Source of the DNA: a bacterium
GTDB lineage: Bacteria; Chloroflexota; Anaerolineae; Caldilineales; Caldilineaceae
Direction of reading: 5' to 3'
Assembly (NCBI GenBank): GCA_016124945.1
Contig: WGMT01000046.1
Coordinates: forward strand, 1 to 57,954
DNA length: 57,954 nt
Made by a program: the position numbers and the translations under genes. The notes beneath the pieces are model-generated. The model saw nothing but the letters and a program-made list of their open reading frames with translations, had not been told where the DNA came from and ran no database searches. Position 1 is the stretch's first letter. Each line of letters starts with the position of its first letter. Of this stretch, positions 1 through 9,077 are shown in pieces.

Positions 1-141
1 ACGCACTCTTGCCTTGTTCGTACTCCGACACCACGTGTCGTTTGAATGCAACACTGTACTTCTTCAACACCTGTTTTGTCATCTCTTCAGAGTCTCCTTT
101 GCTCGGCTGACTCTGTCAATCTATATCAGGATCGTACAAGT

Positions 142-218
142 CGTCCATCGTCTGTCGTCTGTCGTCTGTCGTCCGTCGTCCGTCGTCTGTCGTCCGTCGT
201 CTGTCGTCCGTCGTCTAC
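142..218. repeat. Heptad tandem repeat (CGTCTGT/CGTCCGT)
   Basis: Eleven consecutive 7-bp units, alternating CGTCTGT and CGTCCGT with degenerate first and last copies, end just at the stop of the next gene. No gene can be supported in bases 1-214. The array resembles one arm of the hairpin repeats seen elsewhere in this window, but no matching inverted arm was found nearby. Confidence 0.9.
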
Positions 219-1312
219 TTTTGTAATCTCGTCAACAACGCCTCATACCCCACACGATCCAACGGCAGATCCACCGTCTGGTTCGTGTGGCTGCTGTAGA
301 TCATGGCGTTGGCCAGTTCGAGGGATTGTCGACCCTGGCGACCGTCACAGCGTAGGGTTGCGCCGTGGAGGGCGGCGGCGTAGAGGTTGCGGTAGACGGC
401 GGCATGACCGCTTGGCCCGTCAAGCGTCTTGATGTCGAGGGCGGCGGTCACCTGTTCGGGGCGACCAAAGGGATTCGGGTTGGTGGCGATGTGTTCCAGC
501 AGGTCGGGCTGGAAGCGTTCGAGAGTGATGTCGCGCTCACCCAGCAGCAGGGTGCCGCCGGTGCCGGCGATCTCCATACGTCGCTGCCCCGCTTCCACAG
601 TGGACATGTAGACGGTGCCAATTGCGCCGTCGCCCCACTCGAACATGGCGGTGATGGTGTCCTCGGTTTCGATGGCGTGCTGGAGGGTGCGTGTCCACGC
701 CGTGATGCGGACCGGCATTCCCAGCAGGAAGCAGATCAGATCCAGCCCGTGCGGCCCCTGGTTCATGAGGACACCACCGCCTTCGCCGCGCCAGGTGCCG
801 CGCCAACCTGCGTTGCGGAAATAGGCAGCGGTACGCACCCACGGTTCCACCACCGTCACACGCAAGATCTTGCCCAGCCCACCCGATTGCAACAGATCGC
901 GCACCGCGATCACCTCAGGGCGGTAGCGATGCTGAAAGTTGACGGCCAGCAGTCGATCATTGGCCTCCGCCGCCGCAATCATGCGATCGGCCTCGCCCAC
1001 GTGGATGGCGATAGGTTTTTCCACAATGACATGGCTGCCCGCCGTCAACGCGTCCACGGCAATCTGGGCATGGTAGGGATGGGGCGTGATGATCGACGTC
1101 ACATCCGGTTTGAGATCGGCCAACATCACCTGCGCCTGCTGGTAAAAGGGAACCCCCAGTTCATCAGCCCGCAGTTGGCCCAACTGCGTGTTGACATCGC
1201 ACACCCCCACCAGTTCGGCCTCGGGCGTCTGATCCAGTGCGTCCTTGTGCAGCGAGAAGATCCCTGCGCCCACACCTACCACGGCGTGACGCAATTTCTG
1301 TGTGTTTGTCAT
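215..1312 (-). CDS. Gfo/Idh/MocA family oxidoreductase
   Basis: Predicted NAD(P)-dependent dehydrogenase of about 365 residues, the usual length for the family. The N-terminus has a Rossmann strand-turn with a GVGAG motif, followed by GVCDVN, SIITPHPYHAQIAVDAL and the family EKP motif (HVIVEKPIA), where the Lys is a known catalytic residue. The C-terminal half fits the GFO_IDH_MocA alpha/beta domain (NQGPHGLDLICFLLG). I start at the ATG before TNTQKLRHAV, because the 40 upstream in-frame residues are translated from the heptad repeat. The substrate, probably a sugar or polyol derivative, cannot be read from sequence. The next gene upstream on the same strand is a second dehydrogenase, so a small catabolic unit is possible. 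Confidence 0.88.
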   Translation of the reverse strand: MTNTQKLRHAVVGVGAGIFSLHKDALDQTPEAELVGVCDVNTQLGQLRADELGVPFYQQAQVMLADLKPDVTSIITPHPYHAQIAVDALTAGSHVIVEKPIAIHVGEADRMIAAAEANDRLLAVNFQHRYRPEVIAVRDLLQSGGLGKILRVTVVEPWVRTAAYFRNAGWRGTWRGEGGGVLMNQGPHGLDLICFLLGMPVRITAWTRTLQHAIETEDTITAMFEWGDGAIGTVYMSTVEAGQRRMEIAGTGGTLLLGERDITLERFQPDLLEHIATNPNPFGRPEQVTAALDIKTLDGPSGHAAVYRNLYAAALHGATLRCDGRQGRQSLELANAMIYSSHTNQTVDLPLDRVGYEALLTRLQK

Positions 1313-1330
1313 GAGTCCAGTCGATTCTTT

Positions 1331-1482
1331 GATTAACGATTGACGATTGACGATTGACGATTGACGTGTTGACAACGTGATGCCGGCTTTCGGCTGTTTC
1401 TGGGTAGACGAGCCAACAAACAAGCCATCCATTCACATCCTCTGCACGTCAATCGTCAATCGTCAATCGTCAATCGTCAATC
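1331..1482. repeat. Inverted heptad-repeat hairpin (GATTGAC / GTCAATC)
   Basis: The left arm at 1331-1365 has five 7-bp units (GATTAAC then GATTGAC four times). The right arm at 1448-1482 is five copies of the complementary GTCAATC. They flank an 82-bp non-repetitive loop. The right arm overlaps the last codons and stop of the following gene. The structure could form a long stem in RNA or single-stranded DNA. Confidence 0.9.
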
Positions 1483-2517
1483 GTAAATTGTCGGCGTTTC
1501 CACCCCGCGCGCCGCTCCTGCTTCCACCAACTGCGCCCAACTGGTTTCATCGAGATGGATGCCGTGGGTGCGACGGTGGGCGGCGGTGCGCGATTCGGGT
1601 TCACCGGGCAAGAGGACTTCGTCGAAGCCCGGCGCGGGTTTGGCGGCTTTGACGGCGGCGGCCAGCGCTTCGCCTTCTGCGGTGAAATCGGCCAGCGGAC
1701 GGAACGGTTCGGGGTTGAGCACCATAAAGAGGACACCGTTGCGCGGGGCCATGCCCAACGCCGGGCAGCCGGACGTGGTGAGCAGCCCCGCCATAAATTC
1801 CACGAGCAGCGATAGGCCGAATCCTTTGTGCCCAGCCGCAGGCAAGAGGACGCCGCCGTCGTAGAGATCGTCCGGAGTGGTGGAAGGGTTGCCATCTTTG
1901 TCCAAAATCCAGCCTTCGGGGATGTGCTTGCCGCTGTTGCGGGCGATACGCACCTTGCCTTCGGCCACGGCGCTGGTGGCAAAGTCGAGCACGATGGGTT
2001 CGCGGTTGGCCACAGGGATCGCCGCCGCGATGGGATTGGTGCCCAGCACACGCGCCACGCCACCGAAGGGAGCCACGATGCCCCGTCCACCGCCCCCGTT
2101 ACAGAAAGCCAGGCTGATCAACCCTTCCTGCGCCGCCATTTCCACCCATTCGCCCATGCGGCCCACATGACCACAGTCCACAAGACCAATCGCGGCCAGG
2201 CCATGTTCTTTGGCCTTGTCGATGGCCATGCGCATCGCCTTGTGTGCCGCCACCTGGCCAAAGCCACCGTGCGCGTCAATCAGGGCGATGACAGATGTTT
2301 CCTGGCGCACCGTCGGCTGGGCGCGCGGATCAAGCTGTCCTTGCTCGATGGACGAAAGGTACTGTACCACGCGTACCACACCGTGTGAATCGTGGCCGAC
2401 GAGGTTACTGTCTACGAGCGAGGAAGCCACCAGGGTCGCAACGTCCTGTGGTGCGCCCGCAGCTTGAAAAATGCGTCCGGCAAAGTCGATGAGCGTCTCC
2501 GCGCCAAAAGTAGGCAT
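1477..2517 (-). CDS. Malate/L-lactate dehydrogenase (Ldh2) family oxidoreductase
   Basis: 346 residues, close to the normal length for the LDH2/YbiC family of NAD(P)-dependent 2-hydroxyacid dehydrogenases, which are unrelated to classical MDH/LDH. Seen: GHDSHGVVRVVQYL near the N-terminus (the family GxxSHGV motif with its catalytic His), VDCGHVGRMG, GTNPIAAAIP and the HKGFGLSLLVE signature. The final residues TIYD and the stop codon are written in the GTCAATC heptad repeat, so the natural C-terminus has been replaced or extended. It probably acts in the cytoplasm on malate, lactate, sulfolactate or a ureidoglycolate-like substrate; specificity is unknown. Confidence 0.9.
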   Translation of the reverse strand: MPTFGAETLIDFAGRIFQAAGAPQDVATLVASSLVDSNLVGHDSHGVVRVVQYLSSIEQGQLDPRAQPTVRQETSVIALIDAHGGFGQVAAHKAMRMAIDKAKEHGLAAIGLVDCGHVGRMGEWVEMAAQEGLISLAFCNGGGGRGIVAPFGGVARVLGTNPIAAAIPVANREPIVLDFATSAVAEGKVRIARNSGKHIPEGWILDKDGNPSTTPDDLYDGGVLLPAAGHKGFGLSLLVEFMAGLLTTSGCPALGMAPRNGVLFMVLNPEPFRPLADFTAEGEALAAAVKAAKPAPGFDEVLLPGEPESRTAAHRRTHGIHLDETSWAQLVEAGAARGVETPTIYD

Positions 2518-2713
2518 GAGCAGTCCCCAGTTCAGGTGGTGGGCGTGGGTGAAGAGCGGTCAAATCTGAGAAAAAGCATAGCACCGGGGGTGGGGAGTGT
2601 CAAAGGGATTGGTGATTGGTGATTAGGATTGTCTAGTTCGGTCATCCATCTGTAAAGAGGATGATGGGATGAGGTGATGATGCGTAACAGGGTTATCACT
2701 TAGTCATCACGAT

Positions 2714-2748
2714 CCCAGTCCCCAGTCCCCAGTCCCCAGTCCCCAGTC
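2714..2748. repeat. CCCAGTC heptad array
   Basis: Five perfect CCCAGTC units, the same permutation class as the CCCCAGT STRR heptad of filamentous cyanobacteria. The 301-bp gap 2518-2818 also holds partly complementary GATTGGTGATTGG-like sequence near 2610-2630 and GGATGATGGGATGAG-like repeats near 2658-2685. Nothing else is recognisable in this gap. Confidence 0.9.
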
Positions 2749-2818
2749 ACTTATCACCATCTTTCACCCACCCCCATTTCCAGTTATAATATGCCCAGCA
2801 ATCCATTCCCCAGCAGAA

Positions 2819-4003
2819 ATGGACCGCCCCTTGGCTATCCTTGCACTGCCCGACGACTATTCAAACCAACGCAAAAGCGCAGTGGAACGCCGAATCCAAC
2901 AGATGACCGAGGAACTGGCGCAGCGACAACATACACTGATCCTGCTCCACAACGATCCGGATCCAGACGCTATTGCCAGTGGCTACGGCATGTTGACGCT
3001 GTTCAAGCACTATCTATCAGGAAACCGCTGCACATTGGCCCACGGTGGGCTGATTGGCCGCGCCGAAAACCGCACCATGACAGAACTGTTCATCCCCAAC
3101 GTGGAACGTATCCCCACCTTCGAGGCGAAGGAGAAGCTCACAGCCTACGATGCCGTGATCCTGGTGGATACACAGCCTGGCGCCAGCAATCAGTTGGTCT
3201 ACGACACAGACTATCCTATCGAGAATGTCATCCTCGCCGTAGACCATCACCCGCCCAAACGCAGCCAAGTGCGCGCCGTGATCCACGATGTGCGGCCCGA
3301 AATCGGCGCCTGCGCCACCATGGTCTGCGAGTATCTCGCTGTCGCCGAAGTGGACATTGACGAACGACTGGCCACTGCGCTCTTCTACGGCATCAAGGCC
3401 GACACACGCGGCCTCAGCCGTCACACAGACACGTTGGATATCTGGGCCTTTACGCAGTTGCGCAACCACATCAACACCGATCTGCTCAACGAGGTGGAGC
3501 ATGTGCAGTTGCCCCGCTCCTACTTCCGCAGTTTGACGGACGCGCTGGCACGCACCACCCTCTATCACTGCGAAACACCGGTGACGCCGATTGACAATGA
3601 AAACATCGACAACGACGAGACACAGCCCTGCTCCGGTGATGTGGCCATTAGCCTGCTCTCCGACATGAAACGGCCCGATATGGCCGCCGAAGTCGCCGAT
3701 CTGCTCCTGCGTCTAGAAGATCTCTGTTGGGCCGTCTGCCTGGGGATTTTTGAAGATCGGCTGGTGATCTCGGTGCGCTCAGATATGCCCGAGGCACGCG
3801 CCGGGCGGCTGGTGCGTGGCATTGTGGGGCGTAGCGGCACCGCCGGCGGCCATGACAACATGGCGGGTGGTCGCATTCACTTGCCCAACGCCACCCCCGC
3901 CGAACGTGTAGCCGAACTGCATGCGCTCGTGCCCCGCTTCCTCAAGGAATTGGGCGTCGCCGAAGCGGTGGGCGATCCGCTACTCGAAGCCAAACGCACG
4001 TAG
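2819..4003 (+). CDS. DHH/DHHA1 family phosphoesterase (NrnA-like)
   Basis: 394-residue DHH-superfamily phosphoesterase, the group that includes nanoRNase/pAp phosphatase NrnA and c-di-AMP phosphodiesterases. The metal-site motifs are visible: HNDPDPDAIASG near residue 45, VDTQPG, and the diagnostic AVDHHPPK. The C-terminal DHHA1-like part has GRSGTAGGHDNMAGGR. I see no CBS or membrane segments, so it is probably soluble and acts on short oligonucleotides or pAp. The start is uncertain: the ATG at 2903, just before TEELAQRQ, would remove a non-conserved 28-residue leader and may be the true start. Neither start has a strong ribosome binding site. It is convergent with the following subtilase, with 8 bp between stops. 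Confidence 0.85.
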   Translation: MDRPLAILALPDDYSNQRKSAVERRIQQMTEELAQRQHTLILLHNDPDPDAIASGYGMLTLFKHYLSGNRCTLAHGGLIGRAENRTMTELFIPNVERIPTFEAKEKLTAYDAVILVDTQPGASNQLVYDTDYPIENVILAVDHHPPKRSQVRAVIHDVRPEIGACATMVCEYLAVAEVDIDERLATALFYGIKADTRGLSRHTDTLDIWAFTQLRNHINTDLLNEVEHVQLPRSYFRSLTDALARTTLYHCETPVTPIDNENIDNDETQPCSGDVAISLLSDMKRPDMAAEVADLLLRLEDLCWAVCLGIFEDRLVISVRSDMPEARAGRLVRGIVGRSGTAGGHDNMAGGRIHLPNATPAERVAELHALVPRFLKELGVAEAVGDPLLEAKRT

Positions 4004-4011
4004 GTTTGCCC

Positions 4012-6231
4012 CTACCGCGCCAGGACAGGTAGATAGACGTTTACAGGGTTCACGAAGACCACAAGCGGAATCTCTTCACCGTCACCATCGCGGAGGACGG
4101 CGGTTGCCAACAGGCGGATACTCTCTTCTAGCGAAGCCGCCGACACAGAGGCGGCGTAGCTGATCTCGATGATGCTATCGGGCGGCACGTCGCCCTGCCA
4201 CGTCAACTCGCCATCAATCACCATTGGCGCGGGATCTACGGATGCGGTGGCCGAGTCGAGCAGGTTGATGCCCGCCGGTATGGGATGAACGAGTTCAGCG
4301 GTGGCGGTCAGCGCCGTGTTGTTGACAATCGAGATCACTGTCTGCGCTTGTGCGGTACCCACACCTTCGCTACCACTTTCATCTCCATTTTCGCCGCCGT
4401 TTTCCCCTGTGACGACAACCGAGATCGTCGATCCTACAAGACGCGGCGGCGGATTTCCCAAATCAAGACGGCCGTAACCGACACGGGTGATGGAGACGTT
4501 GAGTTCTTCGGGCAGGGGCTGCGCCCGCTGGTAGAGAAATTCACGCACCGCCAACGGTGTCCAATCGGGGTAGGCCTGTTTGACAAGCACCGCCGCGCCT
4601 GCCACATGGGGCGTGGCAGCGCTGGTGCCGTTGAAGGGACGATCAATGCTGGCGGTGGAGACATTGGTGTAGGCGATCAAGTTCGGCTTGAGAAAGCCGC
4701 CGTCAACCGCGCCGCCAGGACCGTTGGTCGGCCCTTCGGCGCTGTAGCTTTCAGGCAGATCGGTGCCGAAAGCATCGATGGCGCCCACCGTAATGGCGTA
4801 GGGCGCGTCGCCTAGATCGGTGACGCTGCGCTCGTAAACAGGCCGGCCAAAGCGCAGGCTGCGCGGGGCAAAGAGATCGAAGTTAATGGGCCCATCGATG
4901 ACGCCGCTGCGGTGGGTGATTACCACGCCGTAGGGCGCTGCCGCGCCGCTGGTGGTGTAGAAGATGCTTTCGGTGGGCGTCTGCCCATAGCTGCCATTCT
5001 GCATGTTCTGGCTGCGCGCCACCGTCTGCCACTGTGCACCGTCATAGCGCATCAATGTCAGATTGAAGTCGATGTCGATATTGGTCCAATCGCTCCAACG
5101 TAGATGCAAGACAATGGGGTAGCCGCTGGGGATCAGGTAGCTCTTGTCCGGCTCGGGGCCAAAGATGAGCACCTCGGTGAAAGGACGGTACTCGTGGCGC
5201 GTGTCACCGTCGTTATCCACAAAAAGCCCACCCCAGTGGCGTTCCCGGTCGTTGCCCGCCGAGGTCACCCACAGGATGCCGGCGGCGTCGGCCATTGCCA
5301 CCATGTCGGCCAATTCGCCGGTGCCGTCGCCTGGGCCCAGGTTGTACCAGCCAATTGAGGTGGCGATAACATCCACATCGTTGCGAATCGCCCAGTGGAC
5401 GGCTTCGAGCAGGTCGATGTTGGTATTGATGCGCAATAGCGATAGTTCAATGCCTGGGGCCACGTCGTAGACGATTTCGGCAACGCCGGTGCCGTGTGCG
5501 GTGGATCCTTCGATGGCGTCGGCGCTGCCATGGTCAACGAAGTTGACGGCGTTGACACTTTCGGGCAGTTCCACGCCTAGCAGATCTTTGTACCCGGCGA
5601 AGCCGCCATCGATCACGGCCACATGGACGCCGCGACCGGTGCGTCCTTGCCGACGCCAGTTTGTCACGTTGAAGGCGCTCAGCGCTTCGCTGCTTACCAC
5701 GCCACGGGGTTCGTCTGCTGTCACCAGCGGGACGGGGTGGCGTACATAGTGGATCAGGGGGTGCTGCGCCAGATCGGCCAAAGAGAGGATGGGTGACCAG
5801 CCCTGCAACCAGCGCCCGTCTTCTGATGCGCCGCTGACCGATCCCCCCAGCGCGGTGACGAGATCGACCACGTCGGCGCGGGTGTCGGCGTCGATGGCGA
5901 TTTGCACCTGCACACGGTCACCGTCGATGAGGATGCCGGCGTCGGCCAGATCTTCGCGCGCTTCGGGCGGCAGATCGTCGCTACCTGCCTGCAAGAGCAA
6001 GTGGACGAGCAGACTGTCCATCTCCTCGGAAATGGCGAGACCGCTGGTTGAATCGTCTTCTACAGGGCCGAAGATCTCGATAGACGGTGGCAGCGGTGCA
6101 ACGGTGAGGGGATCAAGCGGTTCGGTGCCGCCGTCCTGCGCCGAAGCGACGCCGAAAAGAGAGATCAGGCAACCGGCAATCAGACAGCCCCGCAGAAAGA
6201 TTTGGGAAAGCGAGTGAGCAAATCTGGTCAT
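4012..6231 (-). CDS. Secreted subtilisin-like serine protease (S8)
   Basis: 739-residue exported subtilase. It has an N-terminal signal peptide (hydrophobic GCLIAGCLISLFGVASA). The catalytic triad is readable: Asp in VAVIDGGF (about residue 206), His in STAHGTGVAE (about 245) and Ser in NGTSAATPHVAGAAV (about 538). A long region between His and Ser carries a beta-rich insert (about 340-470). After the protease domain there is a DUF11/CARDB-like beta domain (about 600-730). The protein ends in NPVNVYLPVLAR. A short YLPxxxR ending recurs, as I recall, on exported Chloroflexota proteins and might be a sorting or anchoring tag. The start has an AAGGGTG ribosome binding site. Confidence 0.92.
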   Translation of the reverse strand: MTRFAHSLSQIFLRGCLIAGCLISLFGVASAQDGGTEPLDPLTVAPLPPSIEIFGPVEDDSTSGLAISEEMDSLLVHLLLQAGSDDLPPEAREDLADAGILIDGDRVQVQIAIDADTRADVVDLVTALGGSVSGASEDGRWLQGWSPILSLADLAQHPLIHYVRHPVPLVTADEPRGVVSSEALSAFNVTNWRRQGRTGRGVHVAVIDGGFAGYKDLLGVELPESVNAVNFVDHGSADAIEGSTAHGTGVAEIVYDVAPGIELSLLRINTNIDLLEAVHWAIRNDVDVIATSIGWYNLGPGDGTGELADMVAMADAAGILWVTSAGNDRERHWGGLFVDNDGDTRHEYRPFTEVLIFGPEPDKSYLIPSGYPIVLHLRWSDWTNIDIDFNLTLMRYDGAQWQTVARSQNMQNGSYGQTPTESIFYTTSGAAAPYGVVITHRSGVIDGPINFDLFAPRSLRFGRPVYERSVTDLGDAPYAITVGAIDAFGTDLPESYSAEGPTNGPGGAVDGGFLKPNLIAYTNVSTASIDRPFNGTSAATPHVAGAAVLVKQAYPDWTPLAVREFLYQRAQPLPEELNVSITRVGYGRLDLGNPPPRLVGSTISVVVTGENGGENGDESGSEGVGTAQAQTVISIVNNTALTATAELVHPIPAGINLLDSATASVDPAPMVIDGELTWQGDVPPDSIIEISYAASVSAASLEESIRLLATAVLRDGDGEEIPLVVFVNPVNVYLPVLAR

Positions 6232-6250
6232 GGCGACACCCTTTTCTAAG

Positions 6251-6364
6251 TGGTTTTCTCGCTAAGTTCGCGGTTACCTTCCGGGAAGGGGTCCCGGCAA
6301 ATACCAGGCGTGAGATCCGGCTCTGACCCCTTCCCGGAAGGTTGCGTATTTAGAAAGAAAACCA
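6251..6364. repeat. Nested inverted repeat upstream of the subtilase
   Basis: Outer arms TGGTTTTCT (6251-6259) and AGAAAACCA (6356-6364) enclose inner 18-bp perfect arms at 6276-6293 and 6325-6342 containing ACCTTCCGGGAAGG. The structure is not heptad-based, so it belongs to a different repeat class. The rest of the 233-bp gap 6232-6464 shows no gene. Confidence 0.85.
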
Positions 6365-6464
6365 TTAAGTAGCAGCAAAATCGTTTGCGGCTATTCTTAG
6401 TATAAAGATGTCAAAGCCAAAGATGAACCCATCTGCCGTACTGTAAGCGGGTGATTCCTATGCA

Positions 6465-7337
6465 CTAGCTACCCTTCGGCACGAACATATACCGCCATCC
6501 CCAGTCGCCCAGGTGCACACAGTCCACGGCTTGATAGCCTGCAGCAAAACAAGACTCGGCCATCTCGCGCAGGTAGTGGCGCCATTCTAGCAGCAGGCCG
6601 CCTTCCACACGAACCGAGGCCACGCTGTCGGGGATGGGGACGGCGATGGGTTGGCCGTTGAACTTGAGTCGTGTTTCCACCGGCGCGTTGACATGGTGAT
6701 TCACCGGGCGTAGCGGCAGGACGGTAGGCCGCGCCGCCGCCCAGTCTACAGATCGGGGTTGCAGTGAGACGGCGTTTTCCACTTGTTCGCTGCGGATGTA
6801 CCAGTCCACCTGGAAGCGGTCGGTGGGCATGCCGGCGTTGAGATGATCGTGCATTTCGCCGTATTGGTTGCGTTTGTAGGTGGAGCAGACTGCACCCAAC
6901 CGATGCAGGTTAAAGACGGCGTTCACACGTTGCAGGGGATCGTACGTCCATGTCACCCAGTCGGTTTGTGCCTGTTCGAGAAGGATCTGCCGTTGCACCA
7001 GTTTCAACTTCAAGCCCACGCCTCGCCCATGCCAGTGGGGCAGGACGCCCACCATGTGGCTACAAAATTTGAGTTGGGGGTTACCCTCTACCTTGCCAAA
7101 GGCAGGCCAGCCAAAGGCGATGCCCACCATGCCGCCACTACTTTCAGGGCCGTCTTCAGCGTAAGCGCCCAGCACCATGCCGCCGTTCTGCGCCTGTGTA
7201 ATCAGCACGTGGATCGGCACGATCTCAGTGTCGGGTTCACCCACCCAGACACGGTGTTGCAGTTCTTGGAAGTGTTGGCACTCTTCAACGGTGAGCAGTT
7301 TTCGGATTACAATCTCGGGTTTGGCGGCGTTGCTCAT
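6465..7337 (-). CDS. GNAT superfamily acetyltransferase-like protein (COG3375 type)
   Basis: 290 residues. The N-terminal half fits a GNAT fold: IRKLLTVEECQHFQELQHRVW, then the acetyl-CoA-binding strand and loop region HMVGVLPHWHGRGVGLKLKL, in which HGRGVG matches the Q/R-x-x-G-x-G/A motif A. It continues with WTYDPLQRVNAVFNLHRLGAV, typical of the COG3375 group of predicted GNATs. The C-terminal part is less conserved and probably completes a second alpha/beta lobe. The substrate is unknown. It lies on the same strand as, and 48 bp after, the TRAM-domain protein, so they may be co-transcribed. Confidence 0.8.
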   Translation of the reverse strand: MSNAAKPEIVIRKLLTVEECQHFQELQHRVWVGEPDTEIVPIHVLITQAQNGGMVLGAYAEDGPESSGGMVGIAFGWPAFGKVEGNPQLKFCSHMVGVLPHWHGRGVGLKLKLVQRQILLEQAQTDWVTWTYDPLQRVNAVFNLHRLGAVCSTYKRNQYGEMHDHLNAGMPTDRFQVDWYIRSEQVENAVSLQPRSVDWAAARPTVLPLRPVNHHVNAPVETRLKFNGQPIAVPIPDSVASVRVEGGLLLEWRHYLREMAESCFAAGYQAVDCVHLGDWGWRYMFVPKGS

Positions 7338-7385
7338 GTTTCCAGATCCAGATGGGTAAGGGTGGATGAAGTGGTAAAGACTCTG

Positions 7386-8837
7386 CTAACGAGAACGATC
7401 AAAGCGCACGATGACGGTAACAGCGTCCTGTTGCGGTTGTAGATCGACGGGCTGAATGGCGGCGAGGACAAAGCGCGCCGCCCGGGCCAGGGCGATCAAC
7501 TCGCTCAGCCCGTCCACACCGTCGAGGACAACCGCCACACGCAGGATGCCCAATCGATCCAGGTGGCGGAAGGTCACATCGTCAACTGTGGTGGCGCCGG
7601 GGGTGAGCAACGCCAGGTTGGTTTCGTATTCGCCGCGACGCAGTTGATCGAGGACACGGCGCACCGGCCCACGGTGATGGGCGATGTTGTCGGTGCCGGC
7701 AATGTTGGCCTCCAGCGCGGCCACAGCCAGTTTGCCGTCCTCAACGGCAATGACGGTGGCCACATTTTCGGCCACGCCACGGCTGACGATCCCCGCACCG
7801 GCCCACAGGTGAATCAGGTGCTCAAACGGCTGCGCTTCCAACAGCGAGGCCGCCAGCGCGCCCACCGCTTCGTCGCCCAACAGGTGAGGCGAAACCAGGG
7901 GTGCGTCGCCCATGGCAGGGTAAGCCACCATCTCTTCATCGTTCCAATGGACGGTGTAGCTCCAGTCGCCCACAAGCAACTCCACAGCGTCGAGATCGTC
8001 GGCTTGGGGGCGGCGCATCAGCACGTTGACCGGCAGATCAAGTTCAAGATCAGGGGCGTTGCCACTGCGGCTTTCCAGCACCACACTGCCTTTGTGACCG
8101 GCGCTAAGTTCCTCGGCGGTGCCGCCTACCGACATCTCAATGCTGTTTAGATCGTGGGCCAGTTCGCTGCCACTTTCTTCGTCTACGGCAAAGGCGGCAA
8201 AGAGATCGGCCAATTGAGGATGATGGAGCAGGCAGAAATCGATGGGCAGCAGCGCCGGGAATGCCGCATCATCGCTACGCGAAGGCAGACAACATGCCCC
8301 ACGCCTGTTAAGGCGGAAGGTCATCTGTGTAAGATAGCCATAGGCAAAGGCCGTCTCCTCGGCTTCAGTTGGATCGCCAAACCCCACCACGTCGTAGACC
8401 ATCGCCTCGGCGGCCTCACGTTGGTGACGGGGCGCGCCTTTGAAGACGGCGGCATCAACGAGATGTTCCACAACCATCTGCCGCTTGAGGTTCAACTGTT
8501 CGTCGTAGGCAATATGCTGCCAGGCGCACCCGGCACAGCGCAGCGCGCCTTCGGGATTGAGTTGGCTGCCGTCGGGTAGTGTCACCGGTTGGGGTGGGCC
8601 GAAGTAAGGGCAGGGGGGCGTCACCCGCGCCGAGGACGCTTCGATCACTCGGCGCAGCGTGCCGCGCAGGGGCGAACGCGCCGGATCGGCGAGTTCTTTC
8701 TCATCAATCTCAACCAGCACACGCTCGCCCGGGATGGCGTCGGCAACCACAATCGGGCGACCATCTTCGGGGTGGGCGCCGGTAATGTCACCGCCGGCGC
8801 TGATGCGGTTGAGTGTAATCTCCAAAAGCTGTGCCAT
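7386..8837 (-). CDS. TRAM-domain, TrmA/RlmD-like protein with degenerate methyltransferase core
   Basis: 483 residues. The first 60 residues (LLEITLNRISAGGD...) form a TRAM RNA-binding domain as in RlmD/TrmA m5U methyltransferases. A cysteine set follows (PPCPYFG, LRCAGCAWQH), like the [4Fe-4S] site of RlmD, and the central substrate-binding domain is recognisable. In the Rossmann part the SAM motif survives as HLWAGAGIVSRGVAENV plus VIAVE. The expected DPPR-G loop reads LALLTPGAT, and the SCNP catalytic-cysteine strand reads VAVVLDGVDG with no cysteine. Catalysis of m5U formation therefore looks unlikely; RNA binding or a new activity is possible. I start at MAQLLEI because the 23 upstream in-frame residues are outside the family. 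Confidence 0.82.
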   Translation of the reverse strand: MAQLLEITLNRISAGGDITGAHPEDGRPIVVADAIPGERVLVEIDEKELADPARSPLRGTLRRVIEASSARVTPPCPYFGPPQPVTLPDGSQLNPEGALRCAGCAWQHIAYDEQLNLKRQMVVEHLVDAAVFKGAPRHQREAAEAMVYDVVGFGDPTEAEETAFAYGYLTQMTFRLNRRGACCLPSRSDDAAFPALLPIDFCLLHHPQLADLFAAFAVDEESGSELAHDLNSIEMSVGGTAEELSAGHKGSVVLESRSGNAPDLELDLPVNVLMRRPQADDLDAVELLVGDWSYTVHWNDEEMVAYPAMGDAPLVSPHLLGDEAVGALAASLLEAQPFEHLIHLWAGAGIVSRGVAENVATVIAVEDGKLAVAALEANIAGTDNIAHHRGPVRRVLDQLRRGEYETNLALLTPGATTVDDVTFRHLDRLGILRVAVVLDGVDGLSELIALARAARFVLAAIQPVDLQPQQDAVTVIVRFDRSR

Positions 8838-8954
8838 ACGTTGGGTTTCACTTTCCGTGGCTAGGGTGTGTCCTGCCCGCTGATTGTACCCCCCTGTGCC
8901 TATCACAGCAAACCGATGGGCGGGATTGGGTGTGATTCAGGCTGGGGTGCGCCA

Positions 8955-9020
8955 CAGTGCCAGGCACGGGCCAATGCATCGCCTGTCAAAGCCTAGGGGC
9001 TTGGCCCGTGCCTGGCACTG
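8955..9020. repeat. Hairpin with 19-bp perfect arms
   Basis: CAGTGCCAGGCACGGGCCA at 8955-8973 is exactly complementary to 9002-9020, with a 28-bp loop. There is no heptad pattern. It sits in the 373-bp divergent gap 8838-9210, which otherwise contains a candidate promoter and a heptad array. Confidence 0.9.
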
Positions 9021-9077
9021 TTCGCCTCGAAGTTGCATTTGGCCTGGCGGGATTTCCAGGAAACCTTGCAATCGCGG

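Noticed and set aside
365..1336. Long plus-strand open frame of 323 codons opposite the first Gfo/Idh gene
   Set aside because: It is antisense to a clear family member, with composition expected of a mirror frame in G+C-rich DNA.
6251..6364. Insertion sequence suggested by terminal inverted repeats
   Set aside because: No transposase or target duplication; total length is only about 110 bp, so it is listed as a hairpin repeat.
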